A stretch of 64,000 nt of DNA. It comes from Lysinibacillus parviboronicapiens (GTDB taxonomy: Bacteria; Bacillota; Bacilli; Bacillales_A; Planococcaceae). The translations under genes and the position numbers were made by a program. The first letter of the stretch is position 1, and every line of letters begins with the position of its first letter. The notes under the pieces were generated by a model, which was not told where the DNA came from, searched no databases, and saw only the letters and a program-made list of their open reading frames with translations. This document shows positions 54,071 through 62,379 of this stretch, piece after piece. Location: the NCBI RefSeq assembly GCF_003049575.1, contig NZ_PYWI01000011.1, forward strand, positions 62,001-126,000, in the 5' to 3' direction.

Positions 54071-55609
54071 GTGAAGACGTATGAGGAAGTGATTGGGTAC
54101 GGAGAACTCGATCTCGTATCCCCCTATGAAGTCCAGACGTTGCATGATATCAGCCTGATACAAACCGTTAATGACCATGCAAGGTTATCCATTACGGGAA
54201 TCATCCCCGAGGAAAAGAAAGATAGCTGTCTGCAGCTTGCTAGTAGTGCAGATCGTATAGAGCTCTACCAAAAGAACAATGGCCAGCGCGTGCGCCCACT
54301 TTTTAAAGGACAAGTAACCGAAGTGGCGGTGCGTATGGTAAGAGGCGTCTATCAAATCGAACTTGAAGCTGTGTCGTCAACATTCACGTTAGATTGTAAA
54401 CGAAATGCGCGTTCCTTCCAGCACGATAAGCTGACGTATAGTAAAATGCTTGAGCAAGTGCTCGCTGCTCATCCCGGAGCGGACGTCATAGATACGGCGT
54501 CAAAGGCTACTCCTATCAAGCAGTTTATATTACAATATAAGGAGACAGACTGGCAGTTCTTACAGCGTATGGCCTCTCATTTTCGCACGGTCCTGGTACC
54601 CGCAGTAGATGCCGATACGCCTAAGCTTTGGTTTGGTCTGCCGGAAGGACAACTAGAACAGCTGTCTGCTACTAGCTATACCATCGCTAAGGACCGCTCC
54701 ATCTATTTACATACGCTACACAATGACATCGAACGACCGATGGAGGAGCGAGATACGGTATCGTATATAATTGAATCGAAAAAGACATTAGCACTCGGTG
54801 ACCGTGTCCTGATCCAAAACAAGGAGCTAGTCGTGGCAAAGTCCATTGCCCGCATGCAACGAGGTGTGCTTAGTTATGAATACCATTTGCTGTCGGAGGC
54901 AGGCATTCGCCAAGGGCGACTCAGCATTCCCTCGCTTCCAGGCACAGCGATTGAAGGGACCGTCTTAGAGGTAAAGAAGGATCAAGTGCGACTGCATCTA
55001 GCGATTGATGAGGCGCAAATGAAGGAAGAAGCCACATGGTTTTCACTGGCTGCGCCGTATACAGCCGAGGGGCATAGCGGTTTTTACAGTCCACCGGAAA
55101 TCGGCGATAGCGTCCATCTGGCCTTCCCGAATCACCGAGAGGAAACAGCGGTTGTCCGCCACAGTGTTCGCAAAGGCGGCGATGCCAACCCTAAAATAGC
55201 CGACCCCAAAACGGCTTATTGGGGTACACCAAAAGGCAAAGACATGAAACTCGACCCACAATCTGTGACCTTTACTGCCAAGGAAGGCGCCGTTTTCCTG
55301 CAGTTAAACCAGGACAGTGGAATTGAGGTGCATAGTAACCATCCGCTTACACTCAAGGCCAATGACAATATCACCTTTGCGAGTAAAACCATCGCCATTA
55401 GCGCCACAGAATCCATGCGCTTAACCTGTGGCTCCAGCAGTATCGTGCTCGATGGCATTACCGATATGCAGGGACAGGTTGTTGAAATGGAGGGCTCCAT
55501 CAAGGCACCTGTCCCTGCATCAAGTGCATCCGAAGAGGGTAACGGAGACGACCTTGAATCCGCTCTCGACGTCATGGGCATGATTCCCCTCGCAGGGGGT
55601 GGTGCGTAA
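54071..55609 (+). CDS. VgrG/phage-spike-like protein 2 with C-terminal effector-docking tail
   Basis: A 512-residue paralogue of spike 1 with the same order: gp27-like part (HARLSITGIIPEEKKDSCLQ; KETDWQFLQRMASHFRTVLV), OB fold (GTVLEVKKDQVRLHLAIDEA; YTAEGHSGFYSPPEIGDSVH), and beta-helix (IEVHSNHPLTLKANDNITFA; SSIVLDGITDMQGQVVEMEG). It differs in the last ~35 residues, a Pro/Ser/Ala then acidic tail ending DVMGMIPLAGGGA, probably binding the toxin encoded next (TAATG overlap). Base composition is more GC-rich than in flanking toxin and immunity genes. A 1.17 kb segment including its 3' end recurs at 58014. Confidence 0.9.
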   Translation: MKTYEEVIGYGELDLVSPYEVQTLHDISLIQTVNDHARLSITGIIPEEKKDSCLQLASSADRIELYQKNNGQRVRPLFKGQVTEVAVRMVRGVYQIELEAVSSTFTLDCKRNARSFQHDKLTYSKMLEQVLAAHPGADVIDTASKATPIKQFILQYKETDWQFLQRMASHFRTVLVPAVDADTPKLWFGLPEGQLEQLSATSYTIAKDRSIYLHTLHNDIERPMEERDTVSYIIESKKTLALGDRVLIQNKELVVAKSIARMQRGVLSYEYHLLSEAGIRQGRLSIPSLPGTAIEGTVLEVKKDQVRLHLAIDEAQMKEEATWFSLAAPYTAEGHSGFYSPPEIGDSVHLAFPNHREETAVVRHSVRKGGDANPKIADPKTAYWGTPKGKDMKLDPQSVTFTAKEGAVFLQLNQDSGIEVHSNHPLTLKANDNITFASKTIAISATESMRLTCGSSSIVLDGITDMQGQVVEMEGSIKAPVPASSASEEGNGDDLESALDVMGMIPLAGGGA

Positions 55610-55906
55610 TGGCGAAGAAAGGCAAAGGTGGGAAAGGCAAGGGCTTCTTCGGATCGATAGGCAGTTTTCTTGGGAGTATCCCAGCTGTCGGCAAAGTCAA
55701 GAACGCCGCCAAGTCTGTAAAAAAGAAAATCAAAAATACGAAAAAGAAACTGAAAAAAGCTATAAAAAAGGCCAAGAAAAAACTAAAGAAAAAGCTCAAG
55801 AAAAAGATTGGGAAAGTATTTACAAAAGCCAGGAAGCTTAAAAATAATCTATCTAAAAGTAAAATGGTGAAGAAGTTTAAGCGGGCTGCCAAGAAAGTAG
55901 TACTTG
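54731..55906 (+). repeat. parent copy of the 1.17 kb direct duplication
   Basis: This segment, from the middle of spike gene 2 to codon 99 of toxin gene 1, recurs at 58014-59188 with only a few differences. Confidence 0.95.
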
Positions 55907-57249
55907 CAACGAAAAAGGTTGCAAGTAAAGCGAAAAGTGCAGCAAAAGCGGCTACAAAGGCGGTTAAGCAGACAGCGAAGAAAGTGGCAACAGCAGTTAA
56001 GTCGGTTGATATCAAACAAGCAATATCAACCGCTGTTGATTTTATCCCTATTGTTGGCAATGTCAAATCAGCCTACGAAGCAATTGTCGGAAAAGACCCA
56101 TTCACTGGACAGAAATTAGCGCCATGGGAACGAGCAGTAGCAGCAGCGGGCATCATAGGTGGACCAGTGGTCAAAGGTGCGAAGCACGCAGCAAAAATTG
56201 GAGGAGCAGCAGTCAACGGTATTGCTAAGACTGGGAAAAAAGGAGTCCCGACTAAAGTGCCAGCAAAACCGCCAGCAAAGCCGAATCCAACAAGTAGCAA
56301 GAAGGCAGCAACTCCATCACCAAAGTCGAATCCAACAAGTAGCAAGAAGGCGGCAACACCACCACCAAAGTCAAATCCAACAAGTGGAAATAAGGCAGCG
56401 GCAGCAGCATTACCGAAAAAAACAAATCCAACGGGTGGTACAAAAGTATCGACAACACCGCCGAAAAAACCGAATCCAAAAGATACGGTTCAACCGAAAG
56501 TGGCGTATAAAGAACCACCAAAGAGCAATTCTCAGGTAAATAGTCTACCAAAGGCTGTAGGTATGGAAACAACGCCTAAATCCATTGCGAAGATACCGAC
56601 ACCAAAAGCAGCAAGTAAAAGTGAAGCGCAAGTAATTAGTTTTCCGAAGGCAGTAGGCGAATCGGGATCAACACCACGTCCAACTCCAAAGAATAATTCA
56701 ATGCCGCCTACAAAGAGTGTAGAGACTAAGGGTGACATAACTAAAACATCAGCTCATGAAGAGGTAATGTATGGTGATCATTTCACAAAGAATGGTAGAA
56801 AAAAAGTTTTAAAACCAAATGTAGAATACAAATCACCAGATGGTTATACTTATCGTACGGATAGCAATGGACGTATTACCGAATGTGAGGGAACGCTTAC
56901 ACTAGGTACAGCAGATCGAAATCCATACGCGCAGAGGACAGTGGGAGGAAAAGACAGATTACCTGATGACGACGGTGGACACTTAATAGGAGCACAGTTT
57001 AAAGGGCCAAAGGATATTGATAACCTAGTTCCACAAAATAGCCAGATTAACCGTTCTGGCGGTGAATGGTTCAATATGGAGACTGAATGGGCAAATGCAT
57101 TGAAAGAAACACCTCCGAAAAAAGTTACTGTACAAATTGAACCGATCTATTCGGGTAATTCAATGAGACCAGATTCATTCAAAGTCAATTATCAAATAGG
57201 CAACAAAAGAGCAGTTTCTAAAAGAATATTAAATCAATCGGGAGGTTAA
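55609..57249 (+). CDS. polymorphic toxin with C-terminal DNA/RNA non-specific endonuclease domain
   Basis: A 546-residue effector. The first ~100 residues are extremely Lys-rich after a short hydrophobic start (GFFGSIGSFLGSIPAVGKVK) and are identical in the second toxin, so they are the delivery module. Residues 140-190 resemble a pre-toxin segment (DFIPIVGNVKSAYEAIVGKD). A Pro/Lys/Thr linker with repeats of NPTSSKKAATP type fills about 215-385. The last ~140 residues are a nuclease of the Endonuclease_NS_2 type: PDDDGGHLIGAQFKGPKDID with catalytic His458, NLVPQNSQINRSGG, EWFNMETEW. Immunity is presumably given by the next gene. Confidence 0.85.
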   Translation: MAKKGKGGKGKGFFGSIGSFLGSIPAVGKVKNAAKSVKKKIKNTKKKLKKAIKKAKKKLKKKLKKKIGKVFTKARKLKNNLSKSKMVKKFKRAAKKVVLATKKVASKAKSAAKAATKAVKQTAKKVATAVKSVDIKQAISTAVDFIPIVGNVKSAYEAIVGKDPFTGQKLAPWERAVAAAGIIGGPVVKGAKHAAKIGGAAVNGIAKTGKKGVPTKVPAKPPAKPNPTSSKKAATPSPKSNPTSSKKAATPPPKSNPTSGNKAAAAALPKKTNPTGGTKVSTTPPKKPNPKDTVQPKVAYKEPPKSNSQVNSLPKAVGMETTPKSIAKIPTPKAASKSEAQVISFPKAVGESGSTPRPTPKNNSMPPTKSVETKGDITKTSAHEEVMYGDHFTKNGRKKVLKPNVEYKSPDGYTYRTDSNGRITECEGTLTLGTADRNPYAQRTVGGKDRLPDDDGGHLIGAQFKGPKDIDNLVPQNSQINRSGGEWFNMETEWANALKETPPKKVTVQIEPIYSGNSMRPDSFKVNYQIGNKRAVSKRILNQSGG

Positions 57250-57253
57250 TGAG

Positions 57254-57733
57254 ATGGAAAAGAAGATGAATAATTTATATAGAATAATTGCAGAAACTAT
57301 AGATCAAATGATACCGGTTAAATGGGAAGATTTCTATTTTAATGGTGAGGTGGAAAATGGAGAAGGAGGGGTTTTCTTTTTCTTTAAGCCTATAAATGAG
57401 AACGATTATGTTTATTCTTTAGACATACCAATCAGATACAATATTAATTCGGATGAATATACTCAATTAGAGAATAAAATGTTTAAAGTTACAAATGATC
57501 TGAAGAATTTATTTTTAGAAAATGGACAAGAGCCTTGGTTTTCAATAACTATGAAACTTACATCTGAAGGAAAGTTAAATATAGAATATGATTATACAAA
57601 ATGGAGAGAATCAAACTTTGGTCCTTCAGATAGGTTGGAATATTGGGAAAGTAAGTATCTGAATAATATCCCACAAGATGAAAGTGATAGAATTAAAATT
57701 GATAGAATGAAGGAATTTGAAAATAATAATTGA
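57254..57733 (+). CDS. YezG-like immunity protein for the nuclease toxin
   Basis: A 159-residue acidic cytosolic protein: MNNLYRIIAETIDQMIPVKW, EDFYFNGEVENGEGGVFFFF, then YIPIRYNI-like and WFSITMKLTSEGKLNIEYDY, ending RLEYWESKYLNNIPQD. This is the layout of YezG (DUF600-type) immunity proteins, which guard against nuclease toxins such as YeeF of B. subtilis. It lies four bases after the toxin stop, with GGGAGG inside the toxin end. The pair is surely cotranscribed. Confidence 0.75.
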   Translation: MEKKMNNLYRIIAETIDQMIPVKWEDFYFNGEVENGEGGVFFFFKPINENDYVYSLDIPIRYNINSDEYTQLENKMFKVTNDLKNLFLENGQEPWFSITMKLTSEGKLNIEYDYTKWRESNFGPSDRLEYWESKYLNNIPQDESDRIKIDRMKEFENNN

Positions 57734-57889
57734 AGGATAATTTCAGGTGGTTTATCCAAAATTTTGTGCGAATTCATATTAATACCTCAACAATATGATT
57801 GCACAATATCCCTAGTAACCTGTGAAGCACTTCATAATATAGTGAGTGGTATAAAATTAGAAGTTATTACTATTGAAAATAAAGGATAA
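57734..57889 (+). pseudogene. possible remnant of an immunity gene 3' end
   Basis: Directly after the YezG-like stop the frame stays open: SGGLSKILCEFILIPQQYDC, TISLVTCEALHNIVSGIKLE, VITIENKG, then stop. It has the look of an immunity-protein C-terminus without a start. The following 120 bases up to the duplication are AT-rich and hold nothing clear. Confidence 0.3.
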
Positions 57890-58013
57890 ATGAGATTTAT
57901 AATCTAGCTTTTAGTGATAATCCTTCTAAGACTTTCCTAATTAAGAAAGAATGAAATATTCATCCCATACTACCTTTTATGGTTCGTATAGGATGAATAT
58001 TTTTATTTACACT

Positions 58014-58891
58014 GAACTACCGATGGAGGAGGGGATACGGTATCGTATATAATTGAATCGAAAAAGACATTAGCACTCGGTGACCGTGTCCTGATCCAAA
58101 ACAAGGAGCTAGTCGTGGCAAAGTCCATTGCCCGCATGCAACGAGGTGTGCTTAGTTATGAATACCATTTGCTGTCGGAGGCAGGCATTCGCCAAGGGCG
58201 ACTCAGCATTCCCTCGCTTCCAGGCACAGCGATTGAAGGGACCGTCTTAGAGGTAAAGAAGGATCAAGTGCGACTGCATCTAGCGATTGATGAGGCGCAA
58301 ATGAAGGAAGAAGCCACATGGTTTTCACTGGCTGCGCCGTATACAGCCGAGGGGCATAGCGGTTTTTACAGTCCACCGGAAATCGGCGATAGCGTCCATC
58401 TGGCCTTCCCGAATCACCGAGAGGAAACAGCGGTTGTCCGCCACAGTGTTCGCAAAGGCGGCGATGCCAACCCTAAAATAGCCGACCCCAAAACGGCTTA
58501 TTGGGGTACACCAAAAGGCAAAGACATGAAACTCGACCCACAATCTGTGACCTTTACTGCCAAGGAAGGCGCCGTTTTCCTGCAGTTAAACCAGGACAGT
58601 GGAATTGAGGTGCATAGTAACCATCCGCTTACACTCAAGGCCAATGACAATATCACCTTTGCGAGTAAAACCATCGCCATTAGCGCCACAGAATCCATGC
58701 GCTTAACCTGTGGCTCCAGCAGTATCGTGCTCGATGGCATTACCGATATGCAGGGACAGGTTGTTGAAATGGAGGGCTCCATCAAGGCACCTGTCCCTGC
58801 ATCAAGTGCATCCGAAGAGGGTAACGGAGACGACCTTGAATCCGCTCTCGACGTCATGGGCATGATTCCCCTCGCAGGGGGTGGTGCGTAA
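58014..58891 (+). pseudogene. orphan 3' fragment of spike gene 2
   Basis: Copy of the spike 2 gene lacking its first ~220 codons. The left junction carries one deleted base (parent GGAGGAGCGAGATACGG, copy one base shorter), so even the entry frame is broken; from 58115 onward the protein reading is identical to spike 2 up to the stop. It has no start or ribosome binding site of its own and is best seen as the recombination handle of the displaced toxin cassette. Confidence 0.85.
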
Positions 58892-59188
58892 TGGCGAAGA
58901 AAGGCAAAGGTGGGAAAGGCAAGGGCTTCTTCGGATCGATAGGCAGTTTTCTTGGGAGTATCCCAGCTGTCGGCAAAGTCAAGAACGCCGCCAAGTCTGT
59001 AAAAAAGAAAATCAAAAATACGAAAAAGAAACTGAAAAAAGCTATAAAAAAGGCCAAGAAAAAACTAAAGAAAAAGCTCAAGAAAAAGATTGGGAAAGTA
59101 TTTACAAAAGCCAGGAAGCTTAAAAATAATCTATCTAAAAGTAAAATGGTGAAGAAGTTTAAGCGGACTGCCAAGAAAGTAGTACTTG
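58014..59188 (+). repeat. second copy of the 1.17 kb duplication
   Basis: Matches 54731-55906 with an offset of 3282-3283 bases. Differences seen: bases at the left junction with one deletion, and G to A at 59167 (Ala93 to Thr in the toxin). Near-identity points to recent duplication or ongoing gene conversion. Confidence 0.95.
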
Positions 59189-60111
59189 TAGCGAAGCAGG
59201 CGGCAAAGAAAACCTATACCCAGGTAAAACAAGCCGTGAAGGAAGTAAAAGCGAAGGTGAAAGAAACAGTAGTACCATTAAAACCTTCGAAAGCCAAGAT
59301 AGAAAAAGTATCCAAAAAAGTTGGTCATAAAATTGAAGGGGAAGCAGAATTAAATAAATTCTTTGACGAGTACCTTAAAGACCGAAAGACGTTTGGACCA
59401 ATAGGAAACAAATACTCTGTTAACGATGGCAATCCACTGACAACTTTACAGGACAAGCGTAAAGTTCTGAGTGCTCCTTCTACAGTAAATCCAGATGGTT
59501 TAGCTCCATATGCAATGTTTGGTTACAAAATGTTTATCGAAGATTTTGCCACATTAGCGAATCCAAACGCGACACTTCGAGAACAAAATGAAGCAACGCT
59601 TTCCTTGCTCAGCCCTTTTGGTAAGGCAGCAAAAGGAAAAAAAGCGATGGAATCCTTAAAAGATATGGGAAAAGGTTTGGAAGCTGCTCAGGATATCACT
59701 AAAAACGCAAACAAGGGGAAGGATGCTCAAAAAGCCACTCAGAAAGAAAAAGAGCAACTTGGCGAGTATGCGAAGAGTCTTGATAAGGGTACGGGTAAAG
59801 GTACGGGTAAAGGTGATGACTTTGCAAAAGAGCCATTTGTACCTGATGAATATTGGCAAAGGAAAGCACCCGATAATGCAACGCCAGGTTCAAAAATAGA
59901 GCATTACAGAGATTATAAGGGAAAAGAAGAAAAATCCACTGTAATTTATGATGACTTCGGTAGTCAACATTATCGGGTAGATCATGCGGACCATAGTATG
60001 CCACTAGACCATTCCGTCCCACATTTACATGAACGTAAATTTGACGACCCTGGATACTCTGAAAAGGGTAAGGAATTCAGGTATAATTTTTTTGAGGAGA
60101 AAGAGAAATGA
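58891..60111 (+). CDS. second polymorphic toxin: same N-terminal delivery module, different C-terminal domain
   Basis: A 406-residue effector. Residues 1-98 equal those of toxin 1 except Thr93. The middle (about 170-290) is helical (PYAMFGYKMFIEDFATLANP; EQNEATLSLLSPFGKAAKGK), followed by a Gly/Lys/Asp linker. The final ~85 residues contain a His cluster, QHYRVDHADHSMPLDHSVPH followed by LHERKFDDP (about 359-385), which suggests a metal-dependent nuclease-like toxin; I cannot name the family. The gene lies behind a truncated spike, so it may be silent unless recombined into the cassette at 55609. The next gene overlaps by four bases. Confidence 0.75.
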   Translation: MAKKGKGGKGKGFFGSIGSFLGSIPAVGKVKNAAKSVKKKIKNTKKKLKKAIKKAKKKLKKKLKKKIGKVFTKARKLKNNLSKSKMVKKFKRTAKKVVLVAKQAAKKTYTQVKQAVKEVKAKVKETVVPLKPSKAKIEKVSKKVGHKIEGEAELNKFFDEYLKDRKTFGPIGNKYSVNDGNPLTTLQDKRKVLSAPSTVNPDGLAPYAMFGYKMFIEDFATLANPNATLREQNEATLSLLSPFGKAAKGKKAMESLKDMGKGLEAAQDITKNANKGKDAQKATQKEKEQLGEYAKSLDKGTGKGTGKGDDFAKEPFVPDEYWQRKAPDNATPGSKIEHYRDYKGKEEKSTVIYDDFGSQHYRVDHADHSMPLDHSVPHLHERKFDDPGYSEKGKEFRYNFFEEKEK

Positions 60112-60491
60112 TAAATGAGTGGTATGAAGGAACAGAGTTAGAAAATAAAATTCCTAATTTCAAATCAACTGATGTTAAATTTATTACTGATTTCCATTAT
60201 TTTATTGGATACAATTCTTATTATGATCAAGTTTCATTTTTAGAAATTAGCTTTTTATTAGAAGTCGATAGTCGGAAGTTTATTTTGAAAATGAAGTTTA
60301 ATGATGTTACTACTTTAGATTTATTAGGATTTGGAAATAGTTATAATCAAATAACAGGCTTTAGAATTAATAATTTGAAAGATAAAGGTTTTGAATTACC
60401 AAAAAAATATTTAGTAGAAGATTATGAGAATAACATTATTAAGTTTTTCTGTGCAAGCTTTGAAGTGTTGTCAGTAGTAGAAACTTCTTAA
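60108..60491 (+). CDS. probable immunity protein for the second toxin
   Basis: A 127-residue beta-rich cytosolic protein (MINEWYEGTELENKIPNFKS, VSFLEISFLLEVDSRKFILK, KFFCASFEVLSVVETS). ATGA overlap with the toxin gene and AT-rich composition are typical for immunity genes. Ribosome binding site GAGGAGA lies in the toxin end. The family is not recognised. Confidence 0.7.
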   Translation: MINEWYEGTELENKIPNFKSTDVKFITDFHYFIGYNSYYDQVSFLEISFLLEVDSRKFILKMKFNDVTTLDLLGFGNSYNQITGFRINNLKDKGFELPKKYLVEDYENNIIKFFCASFEVLSVVETS

Positions 60492-61099
60492 TTATAAGAT
60501 ACTTATTTACTAGCTGTAATTCATAATGAGAGTTTACACAGGCAGTACTATCATGGTGTTTTATTTTACATCTGGGAGAACTGGGCGAAATGAAATTTTT
60601 AAGTTAAGTGAAGTATGATATGGAATAACTACAAACTATCGAGAATGACAAAGCTCTTGGCGATAAACAAGGATATAAATAGTTTTTTAATTGTGTACAG
60701 TTAAAGATATCCTTGAATTTGAATTAATAACCCATGAAGGCTAGACCATCAAGGAGTGCTATTTTAACAATTAAGCAATAAGAGCGAGAATAGGCGAGAT
60801 GACAATTTATTTACAAGGACAACTTATGGGTGGCATAAGCAACAAACACACGAGATTAAACAAGCTAAAGGGTTTAAACGTTACAATTGCCATGTGGTAA
60901 AAAAGATGCCATACTGTCAATACTAAACTAACTTATAAACTTGCAAATATTAATAAACTTAGAAAATTTATAAACTTAAAGCACTTGATTGTCTATAACA
61001 GCCGACAAGTGTTTTTTTGCATGTTTAAATACGGATTACCTCAATAGAGTATATCGATAGATTATGATCGAAATAATAATAGTTGAAAGGAGTACAGAA
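60492..61099 (+). other. 608-base stretch with decayed coding remnants
   Basis: AT-rich and without an intact gene. The frame 60831-60926 reads WHKQQTHEIKQAKGFKRYNC followed by HVVKKMPYCQY and stop, which looks like the end of a former toxin domain, but nothing confirms it. CACTTG...CAAGTG followed by TTTTTTT at about 60982-61018 is a possible terminator. AAAGGAG before 61100 is the ribosome binding site of the next gene. Confidence 0.4.
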
Positions 61100-61528
61100 A
61101 TGAGAAAAAATAGAACTAAAGAGGAACTTGAAAAATTGATAGAATCAGTAAGGGGAGATTTTAAGAAACATCATCGTAAAGTAGAGGAAATTACAATAAA
61201 TACAGTATTAATGCCAAATGAAGTAATAGAAATTGCGAAAAAATATCATCAAGAACTTGAATTGGACGGGACGGTTAATGAGCAAATAGAGAGTTTATTT
61301 TTTGATGAAGCCTATGATGACATGGAGTCAGCGTGGAGAGTAAAAGTAGATTTATCTCCGAATCCATTTTTGTTTGAAGATTATACCATAATTGTATCGG
61401 ACCGAGATAAAGAAGTGATGGGGATGTTAGATGTTAATGGGCAGCCTGTAACAGAAGGTAATGAATTTACTGATGAAGAGATAGCGTATATTATGAGTGA
61501 AGAAGACCCAAAAGGATATAACGATTAA
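61100..61528 (+). CDS. orphan hypothetical protein, possible immunity protein (142 aa)
   Basis: A 142-residue, strongly acidic cytosolic protein: NRTKEELEKLIESVRGDFKK, a helical stretch, then SAWRVKVDLSPNPFLFEDYT, a short strand region, ending FTDEEIAYIMSEEDPKGYND. The ATG at 61100 follows AAAGGAG; the longer frame from 61064 runs through this site. No toxin gene precedes it, so it may be a leftover immunity gene that still protects against siblings. Family not recognised. Confidence 0.6.
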   Translation: MRKNRTKEELEKLIESVRGDFKKHHRKVEEITINTVLMPNEVIEIAKKYHQELELDGTVNEQIESLFFDEAYDDMESAWRVKVDLSPNPFLFEDYTIIVSDRDKEVMGMLDVNGQPVTEGNEFTDEEIAYIMSEEDPKGYND

Positions 61529-61716
61529 AAACGTGCTATTTTGTTAAATTCTAAGGTTATTCTTACTCACCAGTAAAATGGTTGTATGAGCTGTTTGAAT
61601 TGATGAAAAGCTTTATAACTTATGAAAACTAACTATTGTAATTAAGCCATTATGAATTTGTGGGCTTAAAATATTTGCATGCGGGCAATGGACTTTGACA
61701 AAATGCAAAAATAAAC

Positions 61717-61928
61717 AACTCACATTCCCTCCCTTCCAGGCACAGAGATTGAAGGGACCATATTAGAGGTAAAGAAGAATCAAGTGTGACTCACCTAGCG
61801 ATTGATGAGGCGCAAAAGAAGGAAGAAGCCACGTGGTTTTCACTGGCTACGCCGTATACAGCCGAGGGACATAGCGGTTTTTACAGCCCACCGGAAAACC
61901 ATTCGCTTACACTAAAGGCCAATGACAC
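61717..61928 (+). pseudogene. eroded third copy of the spike gene
   Basis: Matches spike 2 at 54918-55100 and then 55338-55365, with about 237 bases between them deleted. Stop codons and small changes (for example AAGTGTGACTCACC for AAGTGCGACTGCATC) destroy the frame. The stretch 61529-61716 before it is AT-rich and empty. Bases just after it (about 61929-61985) read RDFEFPPRSGLKVKGAF in one frame, maybe the end of a lost toxin. Confidence 0.8.
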
Positions 61929-61985
61929 AGGAGAGATTTCGAATTTCCTCCCCGTTCTGGATTAAAAGTTAAAGGAGCATTTGTT

Positions 61986-62366
61986 ATGAGTGAGGAAGTT
62001 TTTATTATTGAAGAATTTTCAGAAAAAGTTGAATTGATGCGTCTATATTACAAAGTAATAGGGGATGGGAAATTTATGCAAGCGATAGATAAATTCAAAA
62101 ACAAGCAAGGTTTTGGAATTGATCCGGTAAGCTGTATTTTTGCAAATGAATATCAGCCTGGAGAAGAGGGGTATTTTGGTGAAACTGGCGTTAACTTCAG
62201 TTTACCCTCCTATGGTTGAAATTGAGGAAAATGCTATTGTAGATGAAAGTGTATTTTTTCAATATTAAAAGAGGCGGGGAAAGGCTATTCAACGAGACGA
62301 ACTCAGGATCAAATGATAGTTGAAGTTTCCTTGAAAGAACTAAAAGAAATTTTAAATTTATCGTAA
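61986..62366 (+). pseudogene. immunity-like gene with two frameshifts
   Basis: Starts with a good ribosome binding site (AAAGGAG) and reads MSEEVFIIEEFSEKVELMRL, then YKVIGDGKFMQAIDKFKNKQ. The first frame ends at 62219. A second frame continues YPPMVEIEENAIVDESVFFQ, and a third one ends LKEAGKGYSTRRTQDQMIVE, VSLKELKEILNLS, stop at 62366. Joined, this is a plausible ~125-residue immunity protein of the kind paired with ribonuclease toxins (CdiI-like). Shifts lie near 62200 and 62265. Confidence 0.6.
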
Positions 62367-62379
62367 TTTAAGGTGGAAA

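Noticed and set aside
34835-55609. The locus as a prophage or phage-tail bacteriocin
   Set aside because: No capsid, portal, terminase, tape-measure, holin, lysin or integrase gene is visible, while kinase, FHA, PP2C and Hsp70-like genes are.
55572-56066. Minus-strand open frame rich in Phe (and its copy at 58854-59174)
   Set aside because: It is the mirror of the Lys-rich toxin N-terminus; TTT/TTC runs are complements of AAA/GAA codons. No ribosome binding site.
58115-58891. A 258-codon frame as a separate functional short spike
   Set aside because: It begins at an internal GTG of the copied segment, lacks the gp27-like domain and a ribosome binding site, and matches the parent gene exactly.
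54071-60491. Type VII (LXG) secretion locus
   Set aside because: The immunity gene resembles YezG, but no LXG or WXG100 protein, EssC or other Ess component is present; the toxins follow VgrG-like spikes.
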